Shown here piece by piece: positions 7,136 through 15,083 of a stretch of DNA of 64,000 nt (position 1 is its first letter; every line of letters starts with the position of its first letter). The notes below the pieces were generated by a model. The model was given only the letters and a program-made list of their open reading frames with translations, ran no database searches and was not told the DNA's origin. Source of the DNA: JBFMCC01 sp037445635 (lineage in GTDB: Bacteria > Chloroflexota > Anaerolineae > Anaerolineales > Villigracilaceae); NCBI GenBank assembly GCA_037445635.1, contig JBBIKC010000013.1:1-64000 (forward strand), read 5' to 3'. Position numbers and translations under genes: made by a program.

Positions 7136-8200
7136 ACCTAAATCCGTCCATTTCAATTCCTTGCCAAGCGGCATATCGGCCAATGCTTTTGTCCCAATCA
7201 CATTTTCGATTTGATCAGGCTTGATCGCGCCGGGCGTGGCGGGGCGGAGCACGTCAATCATGTCGCGGGTGAAGACCTCGCCAGCCTGGATGTCGCGCGC
7301 GGCGCGCAGACAGCGGCGCTGGACGATGGCGGTGTCCTTCTCGTTGTCCGCGATGAATTTGTCGGGCGAGCCGAGGGCGCGTTCGAGCAGGCGCGTCTCT
7401 TCGACCATGCGCGCCCATTTGTCGGGATTCATCGCGAACTTGTGATCGGGACCTTCGCGGTCGTTGCTGTCGGTGAAGTGACGTTCGATGACGCGCGCAC
7501 CCAACGTCACTGCAGCGATAACGGGCGCGACCGCGTGCGTGTGGTCGGAGAGACCCAGAATCACATCGGGGAACATGGTAGCGTAGGTTTTCAATACGTT
7601 GATGTGCAGATGGTCGTAGTTGTCGGGGCTGGCGGTGTAGTTGGTGTTGCATTGCATCAGCACCAGTTGTTTATTGATTTTCAGAATCGCGTGGACCGCC
7701 TTCTGCACCTCGCCAATCGTGGACGCGCCCGTGGCGACGAAGAACGGTTTGCCCTTGCTCGCCATGCGCTCCAGCGCTTCGATCCAGTCAATTTCGCCGG
7801 AGCCTGCCTTGTAGACTTCCACATACGGATCGAGGAAATCTATCGCTTCGAAATCGTAGGGCGAGGAGAAGTAGTCAATGCCGACCTTGTCACATTCCTC
7901 TTTCAATATGGCCGACCACTCGAACGGAATCGACGCGCCCTTGTAAACCTCGAACACCGACTTCTTCCACGTCGCCTGGTGGCTGAGTTGACCGCCGCCC
8001 AGCGACTTGAAACCATAATCCGAGACGATCTTGGGCGCGTCGAAGTTCTGGAATTTGGCCGCGTCCGCGCCTGCTTCCTTGGCGAGCCTGATTAACATCT
8101 TCGCCCGTTCCAGGTCACCGTCGTGATTGGCGGCGATATCCGCGATGAAGTAGGTGGGGTGATTGAGTCCGATGGTCCGTTTTCCAAATTTGATTTCCAT
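7127..8200 (-). CDS. NeuB/SpsE-family nonulosonic acid synthase
   Basis: A 357-residue protein. Residues 1-270 form the NeuB TIM barrel: YFIADIAANHDGDLERAK at the N-terminus, DAAKFQNF, FFVATGAST, LMQCNTNYTAS, LSDHTHAVAP and ERHFTDSNDREGPDHKFAM, the last carrying metal- and substrate-binding His/Asp residues. The last 60 residues (CLRAARDIQAGEVFTRDMI...) are the SAF domain that closes the active site. It should condense phosphoenolpyruvate with an amino-hexose to give a sialic, legionaminic or pseudaminic-like acid. The start MEIKFGK is set by GGAGGACAAC directly upstream (8201-8210); an ATG at 8227 has no such site. The SpsF-like gene at 4382 is the expected next step. Confidence 0.88.
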   Translation of the reverse strand: MEIKFGKRTIGLNHPTYFIADIAANHDGDLERAKMLIRLAKEAGADAAKFQNFDAPKIVSDYGFKSLGGGQLSHQATWKKSVFEVYKGASIPFEWSAILKEECDKVGIDYFSSPYDFEAIDFLDPYVEVYKAGSGEIDWIEALERMASKGKPFFVATGASTIGEVQKAVHAILKINKQLVLMQCNTNYTASPDNYDHLHINVLKTYATMFPDVILGLSDHTHAVAPVIAAVTLGARVIERHFTDSNDREGPDHKFAMNPDKWARMVEETRLLERALGSPDKFIADNEKDTAIVQRRCLRAARDIQAGEVFTRDMIDVLRPATPGAIKPDQIENVIGTKALADMPLGKELKWTDLGSA

Positions 8201-8210
8201 GTTGTCCTCC
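8201..8210 (-). promoter_or_regulatory. ribosome binding site deciding the NeuB-like start
   Basis: On the minus strand GGAGGACAAC immediately precedes the ATG at 8200, with five bases between GGAGG and ATG. Confidence 0.75.
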
Positions 8211-8277
8211 GAAGAGAAGTTTGGCATGTTACGTCTTTCTGGGAAAAATTGCTATGGAATCTCGACAAAATTTGTTA

Positions 8278-8363
8278 TATAATATAGTTAATCCGCTTAG
8301 CGGAGGTGGATCGCCCGTAGGGGCGAGCGTAAGAGGGTCTCGCAAGAGGCCCTTTTATTTTTT
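8278..8363 (+). ncRNA. candidate small structured RNA with its own -10 and terminator
   Basis: In the 154-base gap between two minus-strand genes the plus strand has TATAAT at 8278-8283. Three hairpins follow: CCGC-TTA-GCGG (8293-8303), TCGCCC-GTAG-GGGCGA (8311-8326) and GGGTCTC-GCAA-GAGGCCC (8335-8352). The third has a GNRA-type loop and leads into a T-rich tract (8353-8363), an intrinsic terminator shape. A transcript of about 70 bases is predicted. No good -35 box was found and no coding frame is apparent. The AT-rich part could instead be the promoter of the NeuB-like gene on the other strand. Confidence 0.45.
8335..8363 (+). terminator. intrinsic terminator-like hairpin
   Basis: A seven-pair stem (one G-T pair) with a GCAA loop, followed by TTTTATTTTTT on the plus strand. 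It points into the 3' end of the oppositely oriented DUF3800 gene, so it ends some plus-strand transcript and not that gene. Confidence 0.6.
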
Positions 8364-9188
8364 GGGGTAAAGCACAATTCCATACCCCTCCAACTTATTG
8401 TTGTAAAGTTGACGGTTGAATTTTTCCTCCACAATTCTCATTAGACGCTTTGCGAAGGGGGCAGGTTCGTCTTCCACGAAGCCATAGTGCCGCAGTGCCC
8501 ACATTTTTGCGGGATGTCCGAGCAGATCTGCGAGTTGTAATCCAGAAATATTGGCTTTCTTCTCGCGAAGCTTTATTTGACGGGAAGAAAGCGCAGACTG
8601 AAAGGACGCCGCCGAAGTTACACCCCAAATACCGTGTTCGTAGACGCGGGTATACGATTCCTGTAACAACAAGTCCTCCCTGCCCCCGCGCGATTCCGCC
8701 ATCACATCGCCCACGCGATTAATAAGATTCAAATAGCCTGCAAAGCGCTGGAGCAAAAAACCTAAGCCAAGATGATATGGGTGCGCGGTAGATTCGCCGT
8801 ATGACGTACGCAGGGCAGCCTTATCAATGACCACAGCCACCACCTTGAATTCCGCCGCTTGGATCACATTCAACAGCTCATCATCAAATTTGGCGCGTTT
8901 TTTCTCGTCCTGCAAGATTTTGAAAATCCTACGCCTATTGACCATGTCTTCGCGGTGCAAAATCACTGGATTGTCGGGGTGATGGTGAAAATAGCGTTCT
9001 TTGAACTTTTCCAGCGATTCATGGAATTGGACGTAATCTGGATTCTTGAACCAGCACCCCAACAGACAAAGAAAGCGATGGGCGGTTTCCGTAGTTTCCC
9101 GAAATACGTGGTCACCCGATTCGTCCAAATATAAACGAAAACGGTCCTTGAATTCAGTGGGGCGGGACGGATTTGACTCTTTGAACAT
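8355..9188 (-). CDS. DUF3800 protein
   Basis: A 277-residue protein with the DUF3800 landmarks: FRLYLDESGDHVF near residues 16-28, a middle segment with conserved His/Asp (ILHREDM) and SGLQLADLLGHP near residues 217-228. The acidic residues at the two ends resemble an RNase H-like nuclease fold, and some family members accompany mobile or defence genes. Its function is not established. It is unrelated to sugar metabolism and sits beside the four-helix-bundle gene region, the candidate RNA and the DnaA-box cluster, so this part of the locus has accessory character. Confidence 0.8.
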   Translation of the reverse strand: MFKESNPSRPTEFKDRFRLYLDESGDHVFRETTETAHRFLCLLGCWFKNPDYVQFHESLEKFKERYFHHHPDNPVILHREDMVNRRRIFKILQDEKKRAKFDDELLNVIQAAEFKVVAVVIDKAALRTSYGESTAHPYHLGLGFLLQRFAGYLNLINRVGDVMAESRGGREDLLLQESYTRVYEHGIWGVTSAASFQSALSSRQIKLREKKANISGLQLADLLGHPAKMWALRHYGFVEDEPAPFAKRLMRIVEEKFNRQLYNNKLEGYGIVLYPKK

Positions 9189-9200
9189 ATCTTTTCTGGC

Positions 9201-9551
9201 CTACTTTCCAATCCTCCCCAAATGCGTATTCTGGAACGCGTCGGGATACTTCAAGCCGTAGCCCAGCACACGGTCCAGGCTGGAGTGACCGAAGAGGATC
9301 AGGCCCGCGAACTGCAAGGCGGGACTGGTCAAAGCCAGGCCGAGCGCGTAGATGCCGATCGCCAGCGCCTTGTGATGGACGAAGTTATAAACGATTGCGC
9401 CCATGCGCGGTCCGCCCAGACAACCGAGCATGGACAGATCGGGCGCGAAGAGCAGGAGCACGTACAGCCACCAGGGATAATCCAGCCGCGGAAAGAGCCA
9501 GAGTGAGACACCGAATAAGAACAATTCCTCCAGTTTCAGTAAATACTTCAT
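9201..9551 (-). CDS. DUF4260-like small membrane protein
   Basis: A 116-residue membrane protein: LEELFLFGVSLWLF, WWLYVLLLFAPDLSMLGCL, GAIVYNFVHHKALAI and LALTSPALQFAGLILFGHSSLDRVLGYGLKY. The APD..M......G...YN..H pattern and the C-terminal H.S.DR..GYGLKY match the DUF4260 family, whose function is unknown. The frame stays open upstream to 9704, but that part is translated DnaA-box repeat. The ATG at 9551, preceded by AGG seven to nine bases away, is the better start. Confidence 0.75.
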   Translation of the reverse strand: MKYLLKLEELFLFGVSLWLFPRLDYPWWLYVLLLFAPDLSMLGCLGGPRMGAIVYNFVHHKALAIGIYALGLALTSPALQFAGLILFGHSSLDRVLGYGLKYPDAFQNTHLGRIGK

Positions 9552-9560
9552 GGAATTACC

Positions 9561-9753
9561 TGTGGATAACTTCCCGTTTTCTGTGGATAAGTCGGCCAAA
9601 AAGCCTGTGGTTAACCTGTGGTAAGGCGAGATTAATCCCGCCCTACTGTGCATAACTGCGGATTTTCTGTGGATAACCCTGCTGGTACTGTATATAGAAC
9701 TCATCCAGACCTGTGGAAAACTCGGGGAGAGGTGCGCCCAGGGCTGTGGATAA
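9561..9753. promoter_or_regulatory. cluster of DnaA-box-like sites
   Basis: Seven 9-base sites, all in one direction (TTATCCACA read on the minus strand). Four are perfect TGTGGATAA on the plus strand at 9561, 9582, 9668 and 9745. Variants are TGTGGTTAA at 9606, TGTGCATAA at 9647 and TGTGGAAAA at 9712. Weaker look-alikes start at 9617 and 9777. Several spacings are near multiples of a helical turn (21, 11, 21, 44, 33). The cluster spans the gap between two genes and the last 40 codons of the rmlD-like gene. It could be a DnaA-titration site, part of a replication origin, or another local repeat family. Confidence 0.6.
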
Positions 9754-10557
9754 CTTGTCAGTAGACAGCCATAAGTTGTGGGAACGGCGGGCGGTCAGGC
9801 TGGAAGAGAGAATGGATTTTGGGGAAATCTCGCTTTCGGGCAGGCTGAACTTGCGGGCGATCTCCACCCCGAACTGGTACTTGCTCATGGCCTGCGGCCC
9901 GACGGCGTGGTACAGCCCGCTCAACCGTTTTTCGAGCATGGACAACAAAACATGAGCAAGATGATTCACGAACATCGGGCAGAAGACAACATCCGTGAAG
10001 CCGCTCATGGATTTGTTGTGCGTCAGGTTGTTGAAGAAGAACTCTGCCAGCGAACGCCGTCCGCCCAGCGACCAGCCGAAGAAATTGACACGCACGACAA
10101 TCGCGCCCGGGTACGCATTCAGCACGGCGCGCTCGCCCGCGAGTTTGGTCTGCGCGTAAATGCCGAGCGGATTGGGCGTATCCTCTTCCGTGTAGAAGCC
10201 GTCCTTCGTCCCATCGAAGACCGCGTCGGTGGAGATATGGACGAGGCGGATGCCGCGCGCGGCGCAGGCGGAAGCCAGGTCACCGGGCAGGTCCGCGTTG
10301 AGGCGGCGCGCCAGGTCCGGGTTCTCCTCACAGGCCTCCAGGTCCGCCATTGCGGCGCAGTGGACCACCCATTCGGGCCGCGCCGCGTCGAGGACGGTCT
10401 CCACCGCGTCGGGCGCGAGCAGGTCCGTCTTCACGACCTGAAACGGGGCGCGCACCAGCCTGCCGCGGTCCACGCCGACCACCTCGTGCGCGGACATGGC
10501 CTCGAGGGCGAGGTTCAATCCGAGCAGGCCGCTTGCGCCAGTGACCAGAAGTCTCAT
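9643..10557 (-). CDS. dTDP-4-dehydrorhamnose reductase-like SDR (RmlD type)
   Basis: A 304-residue short-chain dehydrogenase. The N-terminal MRLLVTGASGLLGLNLA is the NAD(P)-binding glycine motif, VVHCAAMADLEACEENP near residues 60-77 and ISTDAVFDG near 101 are RmlD-like, and YAQTKLAGE carries the catalytic YxxxK. The usual RmlD task is the final reduction to dTDP-L-rhamnose, which fits rmlA and rmlB at 22198-24197; a related deoxysugar reductase is possible. The last 37 residues overlap DnaA-box-like repeats and may be altered. The ATG at 10557 is preferred over an upstream start at 10602 that lies in repeat DNA. Confidence 0.75.
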   Translation of the reverse strand: MRLLVTGASGLLGLNLALEAMSAHEVVGVDRGRLVRAPFQVVKTDLLAPDAVETVLDAARPEWVVHCAAMADLEACEENPDLARRLNADLPGDLASACAARGIRLVHISTDAVFDGTKDGFYTEEDTPNPLGIYAQTKLAGERAVLNAYPGAIVVRVNFFGWSLGGRRSLAEFFFNNLTHNKSMSGFTDVVFCPMFVNHLAHVLLSMLEKRLSGLYHAVGPQAMSKYQFGVEIARKFSLPESEISPKSILSSSLTARRSHNLWLSTDKLSTALGAPLPEFSTGLDEFYIQYQQGYPQKIRSYAQ

Positions 10558-10562
10558 GGACA

Positions 10563-10633
10563 AGTTCCAGGTTACACGTCGCAGGTCAGGTGTCAGGCGC
10601 ACTTGGAACGCAAGGTGTGGAACCTGACACTCC
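10563..10633. repeat. degenerate short-word repeat (AAGTTCC/TCAGGTG type)
   Basis: The gap between the RmlD-like and PseB-like genes reads AAGTTCCAGG, CGCAGGTCAGGTGTCAGG, ACTTGGAAC, GTGGAACCTGACAC. A related text (AAGTTCCACG, GTATCAGGTC, CCTGGAACTTG, AATCTGACATC) fills the gap at 47973-48052. The two gaps appear to share a repeat ancestor. Confidence 0.55.
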
Positions 10634-10638
10634 CGTTC

Positions 10639-11649
10639 CTATCCTTCCAGTTTACCAGCCTTGAACAATTCTTCAAACGGTGCGATGAGGGTTTTGATGC
10701 CCTCGAGGCCGAGCCACTCCGAATTGTTATCGCTGGAGTAGCGGAAGCCGCCGTCGAGCAGTCTGCCCTTGTCCTGCCAGCCGTAACCGAACCAGATGGC
10801 CTCGGCGGGCTGGACGACGAACATCTTCTCGAGTTCCACCGTGTGACGCGCCTCGTCTTCCGAGATCAGCACCTCGTGCAGTTTTTCGCCGGGGCGGATG
10901 CCGATCACCTCCACCTGCGCGGCCGGAGCGATGGCGCGCGCCAGATCAATCACCTTCATGCTGGGAATCTTCGGCACGAACACCTCGCCGCCCTGCATCT
11001 GCTCGATGCACGCGATGACGAAGCGCACGCCCTGTTCGAGCGACAGCCAGAAACGCGTCATGCGCTCGTCGGTGATGGTGACCCTGCCCGACTCGCGCTG
11101 TTTGAGGAAGACCGGCACGACCGAGCCGCGCGAGCCGACGACGTTCCCGTATCGGACGCACGAGTAGCGGGTGGCCGTACCCGCGGCGTAGGCGTTACTC
11201 TGAATCGTGACCTTCTCCGCCGCGAGTTTGGTCGCGCCGTACAGGTTGACCGGGTTGACGGCTTTGTCGGTGCTGATGGTCATGACCTTCTTCACGCCCG
11301 CATCGAGCGCGGCCTCGAGCACGTTGCTGGTGCCCATGATGTTGGTCTTGATGGCCTCCATCGGGTTGTACTCGCAGGCGGGCACCTGCTTGAGCGCCGC
11401 GGCATGGACGACCACGTCCACACCGTGCATGGCGCGCACGAGACGTTCGCGGTCGCGCACATCGCCGATGAAGTAGCGCAGAGAGGGATGATTGAATCCG
11501 CTCATCTGCATTTCATGCTGCTTCAACTCATCGCGGCTGAAGATGATGACCTTCTTCGGCGCGTGTTCCTTCAGGATGATCTCGGTAAATTTCTTCCCGA
11601 AGGACCCCGTTCCGCCGGTGATGAGCACGACTTGGTTTTTCCAGTCCAT
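10639..11649 (-). CDS. pseB: UDP-N-acetylglucosamine 4,6-dehydratase (PseB/CapD type)
   Basis: A 336-residue extended SDR. VVLITGGTGSFGKKF (residues 8-22) is the cofactor loop, and HAAALKQVPACEYNPMEAIKTN near 86 is the family-specific block of inverting/retaining 4,6-dehydratases. STDKAVNPVNLYGATKLAAE near 126-145 carries the active-site Asp-Lys and the YxxxK replacement, and the C-terminus has GIRPGEKLHEVLIS. It should convert UDP-GlcNAc to a 4-keto-6-deoxy sugar, the entry to pseudaminic acid or to FucNAc-type sugars. No PseC-type aminotransferase was found in the window, so the branch it feeds is open. Confidence 0.85.
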   Translation of the reverse strand: MDWKNQVVLITGGTGSFGKKFTEIILKEHAPKKVIIFSRDELKQHEMQMSGFNHPSLRYFIGDVRDRERLVRAMHGVDVVVHAAALKQVPACEYNPMEAIKTNIMGTSNVLEAALDAGVKKVMTISTDKAVNPVNLYGATKLAAEKVTIQSNAYAAGTATRYSCVRYGNVVGSRGSVVPVFLKQRESGRVTITDERMTRFWLSLEQGVRFVIACIEQMQGGEVFVPKIPSMKVIDLARAIAPAAQVEVIGIRPGEKLHEVLISEDEARHTVELEKMFVVQPAEAIWFGYGWQDKGRLLDGGFRYSSDNNSEWLGLEGIKTLIAPFEELFKAGKLEG

Positions 11650-11748
11650 GATTTACTCCGTATTTCATGTTGCGCAACGCATAATTGGCCGACGCCCGGT
11701 ATTGATTGGACTTGAGATACTGCCGGTCAGTGAATTTGGACACGGACA

Positions 11749-12594
11749 TTACCATCCAAAGTTAACGCCTACCAGATCGTATAACTCCTTGTTATGGGGC
11801 GCAAAATATTCTTCGAGTTCCTTGATAATCTTCGCATCCGTTTCCGAATAACGTCCGGGATTGGCGTTTTCATATTTCTCGAGCTTAAAATCGGGCAAGT
11901 CGAGAAAATCGTAAACGCGCGTACAGAATCGTTCGGGATCGGCAAAAAGGTCCTCGCTTTTCAGGATCAGGAACCGATCGCGCGGGAAGTATTGAAACCA
12001 GCGTCGGAGTTGTTCGGCGTAGCGCCCGCGGGCCTTGTAGCCGAAGTTGCGGAAGATCATGTGCGCCTCGTCATCGCCTTTTTTTACCCTTTCCAAGATG
12101 CCATCGAGGCGTTCGTCCTCCTTTTCAATCGCTTCACGGAAGGACAGCGTCTCCCGCCCGGTGCGTTTCATATGCTGGTATTGTGAATAGGCGCGGGTGA
12201 CGGGATTGCGGAGCAAGGCAATCAATTTCACATCCGAAAGATGTTTTGCCGCCCGTTCCGCCGCGAGAGGGTGAAATATATAAGTGGTGGTCACTTCACC
12301 CGTGACGAAGCGTTCGCCGCCGGCTTGCAGTTTATCCATCTGGCTTTGGAGAGGGAAAAAGGCCCGATACCAAGCGAAGCCGCGATGATAATTTGCATCG
12401 AAGTAACCGCTGTCTTTTTTGAAGGGAGGAACGATAGCCGGATGCAGCCGCATGTAACGATGCAACGATGTCGTTCCGCACTTTTGCCCTCCGATCACTA
12501 CGAAATTCGGCAGGACCCTGCGGCTCGAAGTCAGCAGGCGGTATCGAAAACGGACGAACAACAAGAGGCTTCGCGTCAGACGCTTTTTCTTCAT
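11749..12594 (-). CDS. sulfotransferase
   Basis: A 281-residue protein. PNFVVIGGQKCGTTSLHRYM near residues 28-47 is the 5'-phosphosulfate loop of PAPS-dependent sulfotransferases, and LIALLRNPVTRAYSQYQ near 115-131 is the 3'-phosphate-binding motif (the conserved Arg and Ser are present). The rest follows heparan/NodH-like proteins (FLDLPDFKLEKYE, PGRYSETD). The likely job is adding sulfate to a sugar of the surface polymer. The start MKKKRLTRS has GGAG eight bases upstream; the longer open frame to 12711 has no such support. Confidence 0.88.
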   Translation of the reverse strand: MKKKRLTRSLLLFVRFRYRLLTSSRRVLPNFVVIGGQKCGTTSLHRYMRLHPAIVPPFKKDSGYFDANYHRGFAWYRAFFPLQSQMDKLQAGGERFVTGEVTTTYIFHPLAAERAAKHLSDVKLIALLRNPVTRAYSQYQHMKRTGRETLSFREAIEKEDERLDGILERVKKGDDEAHMIFRNFGYKARGRYAEQLRRWFQYFPRDRFLILKSEDLFADPERFCTRVYDFLDLPDFKLEKYENANPGRYSETDAKIIKELEEYFAPHNKELYDLVGVNFGW

Positions 12595-12635
12595 CACAAT
12601 ATCTCCAGCGACGAATGATACGGCGGGGAAGGCCG

Positions 12636-13457
12636 TCAACCCTTGAATACGACAATCAACGGATAGATGCCGATCTTGCCAAAAATACGAGGAAAGCGTT
12701 CCTCCAGCCAATATACCATTTTCAAGATCGCTTTCCCGCCCAGCCTGGGGCGGATCAGACTGAGGAGGATGCGCGGGCTGAGACTGCGCCAGGTCAGAAT
12801 ACGAAACTCGAACAATCCGCCGAATTCTCTCTCGAACGAGGCGTACGTCATCTTGTTGACGAAGGTTCCAAACGGATCGTCCTCGTCGGCTACCTTTTTC
12901 CGCTTAACAGGACGCCCATCCAAAAAACGCATCACCTGGATCAGCGGCCGCGTCAGCCGCGCGATCAAGGGACGATACCACCCGTTCACCACCACCGCGC
13001 TCCGGCCCGGCGCGAGCACGCGGTGGAGTTCCAGGAAGGCGCGCTTGTGCTCGGACTGCGGAAGGTGATGGATGGCATGCATCGAGACCGCGCCGTCGAA
13101 GGCGTCGGGCTTGAATGGCAGGGCGGCGATGTCGGCCACCACGTACAAGCCGCGCCCACCCAGCCGCGTCCGCGCTTCTTTGAGCGCGGTGATCGAAATG
13201 TCCGCGCAGACGCGGAAGCGGTAGCCTTCGGAATAGGTCAGATATTCGGGCCACTGCACCGGTCCCGAACCGGCGTCCAGCAAGAAGTCGCCGCGCGGCG
13301 CAAGGTGACGGTTCACGCGCAGATGACATTTGTGGATGTACTCGCGCGAAACAGGACGCAGGTCTTCGTATCGGGCGTTCTGGTACAGTCCCTCGCCCAC
13401 CTGCGACCAGCCGACCTGATCATAGAATTCGCGCACCTGTTGTTTCGTGTTTTCCAT
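12636..13457 (-). CDS. class I SAM-dependent methyltransferase
   Basis: A 273-residue protein of the Methyltransf_11 type. LLDAGSGPVQWPEYL near residues 59-73 is motif I for SAM binding, CADISITALKEAR the ribose-binding strand, DIAALPFKPDAFDGAVSMHAIHHLP motifs II-III, and LHRVLAPGRSAVVVNG the post-motif strand. The last third (LTRPLIQVMRFLDGRP...) is less typical. The substrate is unknown. The gene lies between a sulfotransferase and a capsule-type enzyme, so a sugar or lipid-sugar acceptor is plausible. Confidence 0.82.
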   Translation of the reverse strand: MENTKQQVREFYDQVGWSQVGEGLYQNARYEDLRPVSREYIHKCHLRVNRHLAPRGDFLLDAGSGPVQWPEYLTYSEGYRFRVCADISITALKEARTRLGGRGLYVVADIAALPFKPDAFDGAVSMHAIHHLPQSEHKRAFLELHRVLAPGRSAVVVNGWYRPLIARLTRPLIQVMRFLDGRPVKRKKVADEDDPFGTFVNKMTYASFEREFGGLFEFRILTWRSLSPRILLSLIRPRLGGKAILKMVYWLEERFPRIFGKIGIYPLIVVFKG

Positions 13458-13463
13458 CTGATT

Positions 13464-13507
13464 CTCCCCCCTCTCCCCGAAGGGAGAGGGGATGGGGGTG
13501 AGGGGTA
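13464..13507. repeat. GC-rich palindromic element (CCCCTCTCCC/GGGAGAGGGG), copy 1
   Basis: A ten-pair stem CCCCTCTCCC (13468-13477) / GGGAGAGGGG (13482-13491) with CCCC and GGGG flanks, between two minus-strand genes. Copies 2 and 3 are at 18392-18440 and 62728-62825. There is no T-tract, so it is a REP-like element and not a plain terminator. Confidence 0.75.
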
Positions 13508-13508
13508 A

Positions 13509-15083
13509 TCACCATTTTATTGTTTTTCCAGCCAGGTACTCGAACGTCTTTCCAAATTCTTTCTGGCCCACTTTCGACAGCACGCGCTCCATCGGCCAGA
13601 CTTCCATGTCCTTCCAAAAGTGCATCAGCCGCCACGGAAACACAAACGGGTATTCGAAGAAAAAGCGATAGGCGTATTCCCACGCACTCTCGACCTGCGT
13701 CTTGCTCAAACTCTTTTTGCTCTTCAACGCGCGTCCGATCATGGCGTAATACTCGTCCCAGGTCGTCGGATCGAGCGTGAAGCCGCGCCTGCGATAATGC
13801 GTCTCACCGCAGGCGATGACGGGGATGCCGCGCATGCACATCTCAAGTCCTGTTGTGGTAGTGTAAACCAAGCCGAGGTCGGCGATCTCCATCAGGTCGT
13901 ATGTGTTGACCTTTTCGAGCGGCCCGATCAGATGAATGTTCTCAGGGAGTTCGGGCAGTGCAGACTTGACCACGTCTGCCATGGACGGACCGTGAGTCAA
14001 CCGCTCGCCGGGGTGAATGCGAATCACCAACTGGACTTGAGGCCTGCCCGCGAAAAACTGGACCGTTTTCTCGATCCAATCTGCCATGCTGCGTGCGAAT
14101 ATGTTTCGTCCGAGGGTGAGGCTGTCGCCGAGGACGTTGGTCGCCAGCAAAACGATCGGGCGTTTTTTATCGAGTCCCAATTCCTTGCGGAGTTTCCCGC
14201 CGCCTTTGGCCGCCACGTCCTGCCATTTGCGGACGGATTTGCCGAAGGACTTCCCGCCCATGCGCGCCGACTCGAGTTCTTCGATCAGGGCGCGCTCGGA
14301 TTGGGTCAATTTGTTCCCGCCGCGCGCCTTCCAGAGCGCGTCTGTGTTCTGGCGCATGACCTCGTCGTCCTGCGCGATCCACACCTGCTCGCGCTGGTCA
14401 TTGAACTCGTAGGTGACCGTCTTGATTTTCAAGTGCCGCGCGGCGCGATAGACCGCGCCCAGTTCCGTGATGGTGCCGTTGGGGATAAGCACAACATCGG
14501 GTTTTGCATCTTGCATAAGCGTTAACGCGGCGCGGGCGGCAAAGTCATTGCGCTGGAAGCGAAGTTGATACAGCGCGGATTTCGTATCCACATCTTCGAC
14601 CTGGTCTGTGTACTGCGCGTCGTAGTTGGAGACGAGGCGGATGTCTTCGACCAGAGTCGCCGGTAAAACGGGGGCAGGCTTCCCATCCAGAAGAGAAACG
14701 TACTTCACGAGTCCATCCAGCGGCTTGAGCACGCGGCGCGTGTACAGGTCCTGCCGCCGCAGATCGAACTTGTTGATGTCCTTGCGCCAATCGTGATATG
14801 GAAGATAGGCCACCGTGACGTCATGTCCCATGCCGCGCAGAGCGAGGCCGATGATAGCGGCCTGCTCGACCCAGTAATGCAGGGTGGCAAACAGCAAAAG
14901 TTTTTTGCCGGGCTTCGCTTTTTCCGCAAACGGACGCGCCTGCTCGACAGCCTGCGGAAGCGCGGCTTCCAGTTTGCTCAGGTTGTAGCGCGTGCGTGGA
15001 CGTCCTTTGCGAATCGAATCGTAAAGGTCGGCAGAAAACGGGATGTTGCCAAGAATGGACTTGAGCGCGGAGGAAACGTTCAT
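13509..15083 (-). CDS. capsular-polysaccharide-synthesis-type GT-B protein
   Basis: A 524-residue soluble protein. The first half has KLLLFATLHYWVEQAAIIGLALRGMGHDV and KPDVVLIPNGTITELGAVYRAARHLKI, and the second half PIVLLATNVLGDSL, QLVIRIHPGE and DLGLVYTTTTGLEMCMRGIPVIACGETHYRRRGFT. The GLExxxxGxPV block and the HPGE motif are like those of capsule synthesis proteins of the KpsC/KpsS group and related Kdo/GT-B transferases. It is a candidate for linking or extending the surface polymer. Start at 15083 is chosen because the open frame upstream of it is repeat DNA; no strong ribosome site is visible. Confidence 0.65.
   Translation of the reverse strand: MNVSSALKSILGNIPFSADLYDSIRKGRPRTRYNLSKLEAALPQAVEQARPFAEKAKPGKKLLLFATLHYWVEQAAIIGLALRGMGHDVTVAYLPYHDWRKDINKFDLRRQDLYTRRVLKPLDGLVKYVSLLDGKPAPVLPATLVEDIRLVSNYDAQYTDQVEDVDTKSALYQLRFQRNDFAARAALTLMQDAKPDVVLIPNGTITELGAVYRAARHLKIKTVTYEFNDQREQVWIAQDDEVMRQNTDALWKARGGNKLTQSERALIEELESARMGGKSFGKSVRKWQDVAAKGGGKLRKELGLDKKRPIVLLATNVLGDSLTLGRNIFARSMADWIEKTVQFFAGRPQVQLVIRIHPGERLTHGPSMADVVKSALPELPENIHLIGPLEKVNTYDLMEIADLGLVYTTTTGLEMCMRGIPVIACGETHYRRRGFTLDPTTWDEYYAMIGRALKSKKSLSKTQVESAWEYAYRFFFEYPFVFPWRLMHFWKDMEVWPMERVLSKVGQKEFGKTFEYLAGKTIKW

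Noticed and set aside
9552..9704. N-terminal extension of the DUF4260-like protein
   Set aside because: The extension is translated DnaA-box repeat (LSTENGKLSTG) and lacks family similarity.
9778..11715. A 645-codon plus-strand open frame across the rmlD-like and pseB genes
   Set aside because: It is antisense to two well-supported SDR genes, spans their gap, and shows no domain or natural composition; long antisense frames are common in GC-rich DNA.
13464..13507. Plain intrinsic terminator
   Set aside because: There is no T-tract, and near-identical palindromes occur at 18392 and 62728, so a dispersed element explains it better.
12468..13508. A 346-codon plus-strand frame
   Set aside because: It is antisense to the methyltransferase and sulfotransferase genes, both of which have clear motifs.
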